Assembly: GCF_002994745.2 (NCBI RefSeq)
Contig: NC_037094.1
Span: 42,483,139 to 42,547,138, forward strand
Origin: Rosa chinensis
Lineage: Eukaryota; Streptophyta; Magnoliopsida; Rosales; Rosaceae
Reading direction: 5' to 3'
DNA length: 64,000 bases
A program made the translations under genes and the position numbers. Below are positions 21,724 through 33,759 of the stretch, in pieces; position 1 is the first letter of the stretch; every line of letters starts with the position of its first letter. Below the pieces are notes generated by a model. The model made no database searches, was not told where the DNA came from, and saw nothing but the letters and a program-made list of their open reading frames with translations.

Positions 21724-22260
21724 TTAGCCTATTAAAACTACTAGCATAAGCCTCTCAGCTGTTATTTTTTTATATCTTTGCTCTAAAGAATATGAATAAC
21801 TGTATTTAAAACTTATCAGATACGGTACATTCACGAGTGGAAAATGATATTTTTTTTATTGAAGATTCCACTAACCAAAAATCAAGCTTATAATTTCAGA
21901 GTGTTTTTTTTTTTTTTTTGTTTTTAATGTTGCTTCAATTTTTATCCTTTTCCTCTTTTTTTTTTTTTCCTTTTTCCTTTTTGCTTTTCCCTTTTTGCCT
22001 TTTTCCTTTTTCTTTTTTCCTTTTAAACTTGCAGGTTCCACACGTTTTGCTCGTTCACTTTTACCTATTTTCCTAACTTTGCCCTGCTCGATACTTCCTC
22101 AACTATTTCCAGGAACTAATAGGCAAATAATATGTCTTACTTGACCGTTCTTTCTCATCGTGGTGGTTAAATTGTGGGAAGACAAAGGCTTCAAAGTTGA
22201 AGTCCAACGACTTTTAAGACGGAGACTTTATCCTAGAAGTTTCAGACATTTAAATCTTGC
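21724..22260. other. T-rich non-coding stretch with a diverged internal duplicate
   Basis: Runs of T and C/T occur at 21848-22020. The block 22021-22085 is a diverged copy of 19735-19800. 22150-22205 resembles 10165-10220 (ttcttt...atggtggtt...gaagacttcaaag). I see no gene. Confidence 0.55.
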
Positions 22261-23402
22261 TGTATAGTACTTGCAATTAATTTTCTTGCACGTAATGAAC
22301 AAGATTACGGAGATGACTTAAAAGGTGATTTCGGTAATTTGTACCTCTATTGGCAAAGTATATTTAATGTTGGCTACAATTATGTTAAAGGAAAATTTAA
22401 TGGTGAAGTTGTCGTGCAGAAAAATTAAGTAAATTAAAGATCTCCTTGATCACTTACATTTTAAACTGGAGTAGGAGTGAAAGCTTTGCGATCAAGAGAT
22501 TATTTATCCTCAAAATTTGGATCTTGAGTAAGTCAAGTTTGAGGGGGATACATTCAAAAGATACTCTGATACGTCAGTGAGTATTTTAAGTTGTAGTAAA
22601 TGTACATGAGATTGAGTGCTCTTATCAAATGCTCACCTCATTAGGTATTTTAGGTGAGTTTGAGCAGATATCTCGACTAGTACGTGTAGTGGCCAGTGTC
22701 GAATATATTGCTAAAAAGAAGGAAGGAACAAGAAAGAAAAGAGTAATTGGAAATCTGAGACAGGTGCATGTAGTCTTAATTGCTATGCTTGTGCATTGAT
22801 TAAATTCCACATGAGTAGGAGATTTATTATTGATCTGCTTGTGCGTTGATTAAATTCCGTAGAAGTAAAACAGTTATCTCGCCACTTTTAGGACAGTTAT
22901 ATCTCTCGCTTTGCTTGTTTGTTGATTAAATTCCACACAAGTAGGACAATTATCTCTCTCTGCTTGTGCGTTGATAAATTACGCACAAATAGAACAGTTA
23001 TCCCGCTCTGCTCTTGTACGATGCAGTTCCTTACAAGTAGGACAATTATTATGCTTTGCTTGTGTGATGCAGATTGCGACACAAGTAAGACAATTATGCT
23101 ATGCTTGTGTGATATAGTTGAGCACAAGTATGATAATTTCTTTGGTATGAGTTGGTAAAGCCATAGTTTTATTGAGTATAGTTTGTCTATTGCAAGTGAT
23201 TATAAGAAACAAAGAAAGGTATTAATTAACATGACTACAAGATTAGTTGAGGTTTGGGGTGCTTTGATAGTAGATGGATAAACGGCGAGCTTCTTTCTAA
23301 TCTATAGAACTGTTTTGGTTGTCTCACTAATTCATTAAGTTGCAGCAATTTACATATCTTTTCAGGTGCTAAAATTTCGAGGATGAAATTTTAATAAGAG
23401 GG
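22261..23402 (+). mobile_element. Decayed 3' part of a Gypsy-type element
   Basis: The end of this stretch reads 'aaatttcgaggatgaaattt' and then 'taataagaggg', the usual closing phrase of plant Gypsy pol followed by its purine tract. TGTAATACCCCG, a typical LTR start, would follow directly. That junction is now split by the MULE at 23412-27925, and the LTR-like start resumes at 27931. No longer pol domain could be read, so it is old or mostly non-coding. Confidence 0.5.
22787..23145. repeat. Degenerate ~47-bp tandem repeat with inverted arms
   Basis: About seven units each start 'gcttgtg(c/t)' and continue through 'gttgattaaattc' or a variant to 'cacaagtaggacaatta'. Within a unit, CTTGTG and CACAAG are inverted copies about 22 bp apart, so each repeat could fold as a hairpin. 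Confidence 0.75.
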
Positions 23403-24187
23403 TATATTGTAAGGAAAATCGTCTAAACAGTGTTTGAATTTTTCCAGACTATTAATTTTCATACCTATATTTTAAAAAACATCAAAATGGTACCTGACGA
23501 TTTAAGCTCGATCTAATTTCCGTACCTAATCGTTAACCCCGTTAACTTTTCAAAGGTATTTTCGTCCATTCACTTGAATCCTAACGTTAACCCCTTGATT
23601 TCGTCGAAGATGGTGAGGAGCAGTGGTGTGGGAGATGCCGACAAGCTGGACGTACGAGGTTGTCCTGCAGCGCCTCCTCTACGACGGTTGCTTCTCGTCT
23701 CGTCGGACGGGCCATAGTGATGGTGATGCACTAACTGGTTTTCTTTTCTTCTCAGATGGTGGTAATTGCTGCTGCAGTGGGTGGGAATGCAAGTTTGGTT
23801 TCTGCAGATGAGGATGATAATTAATCGAATTTAAATTGGTAGGGGATATTAATTGCTGGAATCTGGGCTACCGATGGGTGGGCATGGTGGCTAATAATGT
23901 TGTAATTGGGTGGACTGGTTTTGGAGTTTTTGCTCTGACAATTGGTGCTGATGAAAATTTTCCAACTGAATGGTGGTTGTAATTGTTGGTTGTAAGAAGA
24001 AGAGTGCCGGTTCACAACTCTCTCTCTCTCTCCCTCAATTTGATCTGGGTTCATCTGCAATTTCTATCCAATTTAATAACTGAGTTTTCTCTCTCTTTCA
24101 ATTTTATCTGGGTTCATCTTCTTTTAGCAACTAATATCAATCATGATCATGATTTTCTCTCTCTTTTTCATCTCTTCATCATTTCTC

Positions 24188-24191
24188 ACCG

Positions 24192-24220
<29 letters not shown>
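24188..24220. repeat. (CT)n microsatellite in the MULE interior
   Basis: A CT-dinucleotide run lies in a wider C/T-rich stretch from about 24005. A short G homopolymer also occurs near 24680. Confidence 0.9.
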
Positions 24221-24225
<5 letters not shown>

Positions 24226-24924
24226 GATCTCTAAATGTTCTACCTTTTCTGCCATTGATGATGGCTTTCCCCCATCTGTTCAGTTTTTTGTTCTTTAATG
24301 GGTCCCTTCTTTAATTTATTTTTTAGTCCTAATAGGCTTCCTCCATCATTAATTAGAATTTGATCTGGGTTCACGAACCCAGGCCGGATGGAATTCTTTT
24401 CATGCTTCTGGTATCAACATTTCCTTGTTTATGCCCAAAAGCTTGACGCTATCAATTAAGAGCAGTAATCCAGAATTTCAATGCTGCAATCGATGTCGAA
24501 GAACATCCTTCCTCCAACCAAATCGATTTCTACCTTCCTGCAGTGAATTTAGTTGATGAATATATACTCCCAATCCTATTCATAACAAATAACTATAGAG
24601 CTCAAAGATGAAGAAGTTATGGGTTGGGCTGCCGAAGAAATGCAGATTTTTTTGATTGAAGAAGAGAATTGAGAGAGGGGGGGGGGGGGGAGAGAATTGG
24701 GTATCGGCGTTTGGCATAATTAAGAAGTAATAGTAAATGAGCTTGTAGTTTTTTTGTTCTTTTTCTGATGTGTTAATATGATAGCCCTTTGATATTAGAT
24801 TAGATCAATGGTCTAGAATTAAAGTCAAGGAGAAACAAGGAGATTTTTGTCAAGGAGAGGATCCGGATTTATTGGGATTCAAGTGAAGGGACGAAAATAC
24901 CCTTGAAAAGTTAACGGGCTAAAT

Positions 24925-27789
24925 TGTCACGCCCCTGATTTTTAACATAAATAAAAATCGATATACAATCCCATAATTATATATGCGTGAACGTTCAGCC
25001 ATCAATACAAAATACCTAGAAACTTTTTCCTTTTAACCTAAGTACATATTGATGCCCTGAACCCACTATATCAATATTGACCCGCTCCACAGAGTCATAT
25101 ATTACATAAGCTTACGAATTAAATTGTCAACAACAAGATAAAACGAAAATGCTCCTCAGAGTTTACTACAAGGGAAGTCCTTATCAAAAGTAAGGTCACA
25201 TAAATAGTTTCCTACCGTAAAGCTGCAAAGGCGCTCCCTTAGCTTCAACCACGATTATCCTAACCTGCAGGATTAACCCCTACACCGTTTGAATAGTGTA
25301 CCGGGTTGTCACACAAGAAACCCGGTAAGCTTTTGCAAGCCCGTATGAGTAACTCAAAACAGTTAACACAACTCACAACAGAAATAGGGAAAACAACTCA
25401 CGCTTTGATTTCTTAAAACACGAAATAAAGGAGAATAACTCACACTTTAATTTCCTTTCAAATCGAAACATTGAAAACAACTCACACCTTGAATTCTATC
25501 AAATGTACCATAATCGTACCATAGAAAGCAACTCACACCTTGATTTCTATCAGTAAAACATAGAAAACAACTCACACCTTGAATTCTATCAAATGCACCA
25601 TAATCGTACCATAGAAAGCAACTAACACCTTGATTTCTATCATTAAAACATAGAAAGCAACTCACACCTTGAATTCTATCAAATGTACCATAATCGTACC
25701 ATAGAAAGCAACTCACACCTTGATTTCTATCAAATCGTTAATAAGGAAAACAACTTGCACCTTGTGCCCTTAAAAACCATTAATAAGGAAGAAACTCACA
25801 CCTTGTTCCCTAAAAACACATAATGTCATGAGTTATCAATAACCAATTCCCGTTATCCCATGAATTACATATATGGCAGACAGATTAGAGCTATAACTAA
25901 AAACGTAACCACTCGTCCGGCCAAAGACGTGATTACCTGATATTCTGCCCAAGGTCATAGACCTTCATTCCTCGGGCCGCACAGTCTCTTGGAGCAAAAC
26001 ATTAAAGGAGTCGCACTGGACCCAAAATGTTACACAAATCTCAACGCTTTTGAAAATAATCGAAATCCACATTTCCATAATCATTATTTTATGAAAAGCC
26101 ATAACACAAAACAATAAAGAGCATCAATTCATGCATATTGTTTTCATACCCAAATCTCAACGCTTTTCTCAAATCTCAACGCTTTTCAAAACAAATCGAA
26201 ATCAATCATTTCCACAATCATTTGTTTTCCAAAAGCCACAACCCAAAACAATAAAAAGCATCATTCATGCATATTGTTTTCATAAATCCACAAACCACCA
26301 AAACATATATATTTCACGTAAATATATATATGTAGTCATCCGCTCAGAAATGCCTACTAATACCAACTATAGTTTGCAGTTACTAAATAACTCTCAAAAT
26401 AAAGGTATTCCGTTTATTAATGAACCTTGTGAGATTACTCACCTCGAAACTCCCGCTGCGTCTTCTATACAGAACCGAACTAACACTCTCACCAACAACT
26501 TGTCCAATTCACCTTTTAGAAGCACTTAATCCCCAATGATCTCAAATCAGTAACGATTCACAAATGATTTAAGTCCGAATCCCCTGTTTTGAACTAAAAT
26601 CCCCAAAGGTCAGCCAATCGAGGCGAAACCACATCCGAGACCACCCAATGCCTCCGGAATACTTCTACGATCGATATGTCCAAACCACAAGTCGATCGGA
26701 CGCTCGGATCCTCACGGATCAAAACATCGAACAGTCCGAAACCATAAAAATCATAACATTTTCATTCGATCTCCAAAAATTATGTATTATAGATCAAAAC
26801 ACTCGTATCGACGAGTAGAAGATATATAATACCAGAAACTATCCCTTACATGGCCGGAAGGCCGCCAAAACGCCGCCACAGTCGGCGGTGCAACCACCAC
26901 AACCACCAGCGGCCAAAACTCAAAACCACAACAATCAAGCCAACCGGAAATGTTCATCACGAATAATAGAGCAACTTTCATACCTGGAACTAAGTTTGGT
27001 TCGGCATAGATAGTCCTACATCAAGCTTGCAAGATCGGCCAATTGCAATCGTCTGATCGAGCCCCATATTCGTTGTGCACTACAGATTTTCAAACCTTGA
27101 TCTATCACTACACACGCAAAATCATCCTTCAAGGCGGGTATGAGGATGATCGGGAGGAGGAGGAGATTCTAAAACCGAGAAGGATCGGCTGAGATGTCTC
27201 CGGAAAAATGGATTTCCGATCGGGTCAGTCTGTCGTCACTGTTCACGTCTTTGATCTCCTTCCGGGTTGCTCCACCGGTGAAACTGACACCAAGGGTCGA
27301 CGGAGAAGGGCTGGGCGAATGGATCTGGGCCGGGTCCGCAGTCGTGCGTTGCCGGAAAACTGCGATGGGTCCGGGTCGGGTCGGCGGGTTTCCATCGGGT
27401 CTGGGTTGCGCGGAGGAGAGAGAACGGAAAGAAGGGTTTCCGAAAATGGCAAATGGGATTTTTGAAATTATTTTCGGAAATTCCTTATTTATACCAAAAT
27501 GGAAACTTCTTCCAATGACCATAACTTCTTCATACGAACTCCGATTTCCGTGTTCCGTATGTCCACGAACTCGTATCAACGCGCTATACGACTTTCGTGA
27601 AGGAAGCTTTCGGAGAATCCCAACGTATAAAAAGTCAACCTTTGGCAATCCCCCTAAAACCATATTCTTCAATTAATTATTTGCCCGAAACACTTCTGCT
27701 CCATCCACGAGCCACGAAACCGTCCAATAACCACAGTTTAGATTCCGGAAAATCCTCGGAAAATAAATACAAATTTCCGGGGCATCACA
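24925..27789 (-). mobile_element. Long solo-LTR-like unit C (2865 bp) inside the MULE
   Basis: It starts TGTCACGCCCCTG and ends CGGGGCATCACA, TG...CA with imperfect inverse ends. On the minus strand a TATA box (TATAAATA, complement 27486-27493) lies about 300 bp from the start, the same short-U3 layout as units A and D. The flanks taaat and ttaac do not form a clean 5-bp duplication, so the right boundary or the insertion history is less sure. It contains the tandem array at 25393-25830 and no coding domain. Confidence 0.65.
25393..25830. repeat. Tandem array of alternating 51- and 39-bp units
   Basis: Units start 'aactcacaccttga' and alternate between a 51-bp form ('ttctatcaaatgtaccat...') and a 39-bp form ('tttctatcagtaaaacat...'), giving a 90-bp dimer present about three times. 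More diverged monomers stand on both sides. The array lies within unit C. Confidence 0.88.
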
Positions 27790-27930
27790 TTAACGATTTT
27801 ACTGTTACTAGGTATGGAAATTAGGTCAAGCTTAAATCGTCAGGTACCATTTTGATGTTTTGTAAAACATAGGTATGAAAATTAATAGTCTGGAAAACTT
27901 CAGACACTGTTTGGACGATTTTCCCTATAT

Positions 27931-28402
27931 TGTAATACCCCGAATCTAGTTAAATTTCTGTCATGTTAAGAGAATTTTTACTTCTCGTCACAAAGGTTAA
28001 TGGTTAATTTATGTTAATTTCATTTAGCCTTAAAAAAAACGAAGGTTAGTTATTGCACCGACCTTGGAAAATTAAAAATAAAGGAGAAGCATCGACAGAG
28101 GGGGGGGTGGAATGACCCAGAAAGATCAGTGAGTTTTCCAAGCTTTGGACCTTGAATTGTGAGCGGTTGGTTTTTACTTTAGTGTTGCAGGTTGGTCGTG
28201 TTCATGAGAGAGAGAGAGAGATACCCACAACAAAAGGCCATGTGGCAAAAAACTTGACTCCGTTATAGATGGAGTATATGAAAGATGCGTCAGGATTTGA
28301 TTTTCAGGTACTGTTGTGATAATTTTACAAAATAAGGTATCAAAGTGTCAATTAGCTAAAAGTTTAGGGACTGTCTGTAACTTTTTCTCCAAAAATAATA
28401 TT
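27931..28402 (+). repeat. Probable Gypsy LTR fragment and AT-rich remainder
   Basis: TGTAATACCCCGAATC is a typical Gypsy LTR start and directly continues the sequence at 23402 once the MULE is removed. A GA dinucleotide run is at 28205-28220. I could not find the LTR's other end; the Copia element at 28408 may have split it. Confidence 0.45.
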
Positions 28403-28407
28403 ATTTG

Positions 28408-28641
28408 TGTTTAAGGAAAACTGAATTGGGAGAGAATTGAGTAGTACTTTCATTGATAATAGGGGCCTCTTTATATAGAGGATTACAAGTATAGAGATAG
28501 GGTTGTACATGGAAACATAATCGTACATTGATTGGATATCTCCTAAGATTCTCCGAGAATATCTCTAATATAAACCCTATTTCAACTAGAGCAAGTAACC
28601 TCGAGTTTGGGCCAGACACATATTTTGGATTTACTTGAACA
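28408..28641 (-). repeat. 3' LTR of the minus-strand Copia
   Basis: It is 234 bp. The purine tract of the element is its complement, the C-rich run just to the right (ctccccctt). A TATA-like motif (tatatagagg region) lies within. Confidence 0.88.
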
Positions 28642-28699
28642 CTCCCCCTTGTGTCTCCCAAACGTGGTGCTCATCTTGTTGCCTCATTAAAAACCTTGC

Positions 28700-31540
28700 C
28701 GAGTAACAAAAACCCTGTGGGACAAAAATAACCTCAGTCGAGGGGGAAAAAGAGCACAACACACCCTTCACTTTTCAAGACCATACATGTAGACATCTCC
28801 CCCTGATGTCTGCATCTCCCCCTGACGACTACGGTCATTGGAGTTCGGATAACTTCCGCAAATGATGCTACCAACATGTTTCTTGAAAGTGGAATTTAGG
28901 CAATGACTTAGTGAGCAAGTCTGCCACACTGTCCTCAGATGGAACCTAGTTCACTTTGATCTTAAGGAGAGTTTGTTGTTGTTGATTATACTTGGTATTG
29001 TCGCTTTTGATGTAGCCTTTGCTTCTTTATTCAAAACAAGCAGCATTATCTTAAATGCTCGTAGGCTCATCTGTGGTAGACTTCAAACCACAATTGTTTC
29101 AAACATGCGTAATTATGGATCCAATCCATATACATTCACGAATCACTTTATGAAGAGCAATAATCTCTGCATTGTTCGAAGATATAGCGACTAGGGTCTG
29201 TTCTGTAGACCTCTAAGATATCACGGTCTTTTCCCATGGTGAACACTTAACCAGTTTAGGAATGACCTTTGTATGGGTCAGAGAGATAGCTAACATCAGC
29301 AAAACTTTCCAAAACACTTATGTCGTTTTGGGATGGGGATAGTGGACGCAGGCAAGTGTTGGCGGCGTTCCTGGTGTGTGATGGGTCTGAATCCATCATC
29401 TCTCTATAGGGATAGAACGAGCCCATATCAATCGTACATCTCAAGTACCGAAAGATATCTTTTACACCAATCAATGGCGTCGCGTTGGCTCAGAGCTATA
29501 CCTTAGCTAACAAGTTCACTACAAATGAGATGTCCGGTCTTGTGCATTGAGCTAAGTACAATAATGCTCCTATTGTACTTAAGTAAGGCACTTCTGCCTC
29601 TAGCGCATCTTCGTCATCATCCTTCAGACGAAGAGGGTCCTTTTCAGGATCAAGACTAAGGACGATCATAGGGGTGCTTGAAGGTTTGACCTTGTCAAAT
29701 GCCTAAGCATCTATCGATACGATGCTCAAGTTCCAAACCGAGACATAATCGTGTTCCCCTATAATCCTTTATCTCAAAATTGGATTTCAAGTGTTCAGCG
29801 GTTTTCCTTAACTCTTTAAGGGCTTCTAATGAAGATCATGTCCAACATGAACCACGATGGAATCCGAAACTTGTTATGGAAACATGTGGGCATATCCCTT
29901 CCAATCAAGTAGTCATTTTAGTGAGCGTTTCAACCTCTTTGCAAATGCGCTCCGTGGTCTAGAGCCACTTGACTTGGGTAAATGAAGTTCACCATGAACC
30001 TTCATGTATATTCTGTATCTAGATCCCTATAGAGATACGTAGTGACCACATTTGTAAGTTGCATGTTCAGTTATTCGGAAACTACCAAACTGACAGGGTG
30101 GTGGAGTGCAATGACATCTATTACGAGAGAATATGTCTCATCGTAGTCGATTCTAGGGCGTTTTGTGAGAATCCTTGCACCATAAGGCCAAATTGCCATC
30201 TCTTTTTCTCATCACGCTTTCTAACGAAGACCCATTAGTCAATAGGTTTTATGTTAGGAGGTGTTGGCATCACTAGCTCGAAAACCTTCCTCTTAGTTAG
30301 AGAATCCATCTTAACCTAGATCGCATCTTTCCATTTAGGGCAAATTTCTCTACGTTGGCATTCTTTCATCAACGGAGCGTGGTTCGATATCATCGGACTC
30401 AACAAACTCATGTGCAACAAAATGCACAACTACATCATCAATTATGATAGAGTTTCTATCCCACGTCTCATGTACACTAGTGTAAGTTTCATAGAGCTCT
30501 ATATTCTCAGGAATAGGTTCTGACGTTGAGGCGTCCCCCAACGATAACCCTAACCCGGAAGATACTCATGAGACGGATTTTGAGTGTCAATAATCAAAGG
30601 ATTGGAATGTGCCAAAGTATCCTTCGAACTCACAGGCCTCCCACGCATCCTAGCTGGGGCCATGGCCTATAATGCCAGAGTTTCACTCTCTTTGGCATTG
30701 GCGCCATGCCTACCTCCGTGTAGGGTGGCGCTACGTCCTCTCATAAGGACGTAATTCTTTACAGGCATGTTTGCAGCATATTTGTGTGATCTCGTCACTT
30801 TAGTAGGGATCGGGATGAGACATAGTGGGGACAGACCGCGATAATTCCTGTTGTTCCTGTGGAACATCTGTGTTCTTATCTCCCCTTAATGATGGGAAGA
30901 CTGTCTCATCAAAGTGACATCAGCAAATCTAGCGGTAAGGAGATCGCCTAGCAAGGGCATGAAGTGGCGGATGATTGTTGGAGACTCAAGTCCAACGTAT
31001 TTGCCCATTAGTCTATAAGGACCTATCATAGTGCGCTGTGGCGACGCAATTGGCACATAAATGGCTCACTCAAATGTGCATAAGTACGATACTCGTACCC
31101 AGTCACTAGCTGTAATGCAAAGGTAGATTGAGTGGCGGTAGATCAAAATTAGCATAGCTGCATGAGATATTGCATCACCCTAAGTGGAAATAAGAATATC
31201 GGTGTGCATTACCAATGTCCTGACTGCCATCGTAGTCATTTTCGCGAGACCATTTGGGTGTGTCCATGAGAAAATAATGTCCAACATCAATCCCAATGCA
31301 ATAACCATCGAAAGTCTTCGATGTAAACTCTCTAGCATCGTCAAGTCCAATTGACGGAATAGGATGATCCGGGGAGTGAGCCCATTGTCATATGATATGT
31401 GCTAGGAGCGTAGAATAAGCAGCTGTTACAGGTGAACAATGGCACAACACGTGACCAGTGTGTTTGCGTGTCAATCAACATCATGAGATATTTAAACGTC
31501 CGCAAGTTGGTTGAAATAGTCCACACAATCCCCACGGATT
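28700..31540 (-). pseudogene. Copia pol remnant: integrase end, reverse transcriptase, RNase H
   Basis: Readable pieces are MMLIDTQTHWSRVVPLF near 31430 (integrase core start), TSEPIPENIELYETYTSVHE near 30480 (the integrase-to-RT linker, very like 61126-61190), and IFRYLRCTIDMGSFYPYRE near 29430 (RT end), followed by SFADVSYLSDPYKGHS (RNase H start). Each is separated by stops or shifts. The sequence is clearly of the same lineage as the pol of the Copia at 55501-63432. Confidence 0.75.
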
Positions 31541-31865
31541 CTATGTAAGAACAAAATGAGTATTTTCATATCCTTTGCATAGGACGATCTCAGTCCTAAT
31601 TTCCCTAAGGAACAGGCTTTGTAAAACGAGCGAGAGGCTTTAAAAGCAACCAATGAGAATTTTGGTTGGGCCTGAGCGTCTGAAACGCTATTCGAAGCAA
31701 GTTGGTGATTGCAGCATCACCTAGGGCACCATTACAATGATGGACACCATCCATGGCGTCATGGATAGGGACTGCGCCAGCCCTAGGCTGGTGGTGGACG
31801 GAGGCGGTGCCCTAGGCAGCTGCGTCGGTCACACTTAGTTCAGAAATCAACTTTTGATTCATGCT

Positions 31866-33749
31866 TCATTTCGCTCGAAAGAAATGATGTCCATGTGAAG
31901 TCTTTAGTAGACGGATCATCATATCATGACTAGGATGATCTATCCTGTCGTGACAAAGCCAATATGTGTCTAAATCTAAGAGATCTTCCCTCATAACTTT
32001 ATTGGATTTCATAGCTCGAATAGTGACATAGAGTCCACTAGAGAGACACATAAACTTCTCTAAGATGTGCCTTTGTTCGTAATCATTAGAGGTATTGCAA
32101 AGGAACTCATTTCCTTCTCTACATGCATTTTCGCATGGAATCCGTTGGCTATTCATAGGTGTGATTAGCCCTAGGAGCGTAGAGAGTTTTTGTGACAGTA
32201 ATTAAGGTGCCATTTGGCAAGTGGAACTTGGGCTATTCCATGTCCTTGAATTAATACTGATGGTCCAGCCATCGTAGTCACAAAAGTCATATGCTTAGAA
32301 TCAAAATGGAGTCATAAAGAAAAGAACTCAATATTTTATTCATAAGCCAATGGAGTTACATCATTGTCTCTTTAACCAAAGAAAATCTAATCCAAAATGC
32401 TAGCTAATGCAAAGCAATGGTAGTCATCTAACTTCTTTTGGTAATTCCAAAATAAATGTGACCAGGTGAGTAGAGAGATGTCGGTGGAGCAAGGCTCGCT
32501 TAAGTACCACTAATCACATAACCTTCCTAGACATCACACTTACTTTGGGTGAGCCTACTTTGAAGAAAGACTAAGCCATTGACATTTACTACAAAGTATA
32601 TGGCAATTGCCTATTACATCACTTGAAAAATAAAGACTTAAACAGAATTGGCGATCTATTGATCCCAGCCAGATTTGTAGTCTTCAACCCTTCACTCTAG
32701 ATCATCTTCTTGATCTTCTTGTTCCACATAGTGAGCTTCTCTTGTTTCATAATATGCTTTGTAGGCGGTGACAAGTTCTTCACGAGCTCTACAAATATGT
32801 GCCCAATGATCAGACACTCCACATCGAGAACATACAACTCTTTTCTCAAACTCCATTGATTGAGGCGCTTTGAAAGCGTCATTTAGATGGCTCTTAGTGT
32901 TAGTGGTGGCACCAACATGTCCAGAGGCGTTGCCTCCCTCTCTCTTTCCACGTTGACCTCTTCGGTTCCGTGTTCGCCTATTTTGGCGATTACCTTCCTA
33001 AGTAGAGCGATTATATGGACCAGAACGTCCAGAAGTATCCCTAAGATTAGGGTTTCGCTCTTGGCGCCCTCTCTTTGGGGCGCGACTATAATTGGATTCC
33101 GGAATATGCTCTGTTCCCACGGATCTCGAATTACAGTTCTTCACAAGGATTTTGTCATGCTTTCAGTGACATTCATAGCTCCAATGAGCTCATGAAACCT
33201 TATAATCCGTCTTGCAGTAACATAGATTCGATAGTTCTTAGCAACCATCAATGCAGAGACGAGGAAGGTAGAGAGAGTCTTCTCAATCAACATCATATTT
33301 GTGATCTCTTTACGACAGAATTCCATTAAGGATTTAATGCAAAGTGCTTATGAGTTGTAGTCAAGAACTGACTTGAAATTACAGAAGCAGAGGCTATGCC
33401 ATCTCACTTCTAGGTCAGGAAGCAGGGAGTCACGGACGTTGCCAAATCTTTCATCGAGTGAGACCCACTGCCTTCTAAGGTCTTCTTTATTCATACACTC
33501 GTACTGGAGCGGATCATCCATATGTTGAGTCATTAAGATGATGGCTTTCGCCTTATTTGCCTCTAAGGCTGCTCTATTGGCTTCCAAAGCTTGAGCTTGC
33601 TCAACAGTTAGCACGTCCTGGCTAGGCTCGAGAATCGTATCTAGGATTCCATCTGCCTTGTGATGCTGGCGGACATCGCGAACTCACCTGTGATATCTAG
33701 AGCCAGTTGTTCCCAATGGAGCAAAGTACAATTTGTTCAGGTTACTCAT
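31866..33749 (-). pseudogene. Copia gag and gag-pre-integrase remnant
   Basis: The gag start codon is at 33749 (MSNLNKLYFAPLG). Gag continues to VSLDERFGNVRDSLLPDLE near 33430. A zinc knuckle of the CX2CX4HX4C type (CSRCGVSDHWAHIC) lies at about 32791-32832. The gag-pre-integrase piece (RIDHPSHDMMIRLLKTSHGH) is near 31890. Many frame breaks occur between them. A likely splice acceptor (tttcag) stands immediately before the ATG. Confidence 0.75.
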
Positions 33750-33759
33750 CCTGAAAGAG

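Larger units (their letters stand above)
23412..27925. mobile_element. Mutator-like element (MULE) inserted at a Gypsy LTR junction
   Basis: Terminal inverted repeats of about 130 bp begin AGGAAAATCGTC at 23412 and mirror ...GACGATTTTCCC at 27925. They share 'cagactattaattttcatac', 'aaaatggtacctgacgattt' and other blocks. The 9-bp duplication tatattgta flanks it (23403-23411, 27926-27934). No transposase was seen. Original interior is 23545-24924; the rest is a nested unit. Around 23745 'ttttcttctcag' looks like a splice acceptor followed by a short open frame (GGNASLVSADEDDN, stop). That suggests captured exon sequence, but I do not recognise the gene. Confidence 0.87.

Noticed and set aside
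22897..23127. Repeated Ser/Ile/Leu-rich ORF
   Set aside because: It arises from the hairpin tandem repeat and shows no start context or homology.
25447..25716. Repetitive ORF on the minus strand (CFLWYDYG-type repeats)
   Set aside because: It is the translation of the 51/39-bp tandem array; unit lengths divisible by 3 keep the frame open by chance.
27208..27465. Arg/Gly-rich ORFs in both strands at 27169-27676
   Set aside because: They lie in the GC-rich promoter-proximal part of LTR unit C, and overlapping frames on both strands indicate base composition rather than coding.
24925..27789. Reading unit C as a PIF/Harbinger element with a 3-bp taa duplication
   Set aside because: Termini lack Harbinger features, and TG...CA ends plus the promoter layout fit the LTR-type units better; the duplication remains unresolved.
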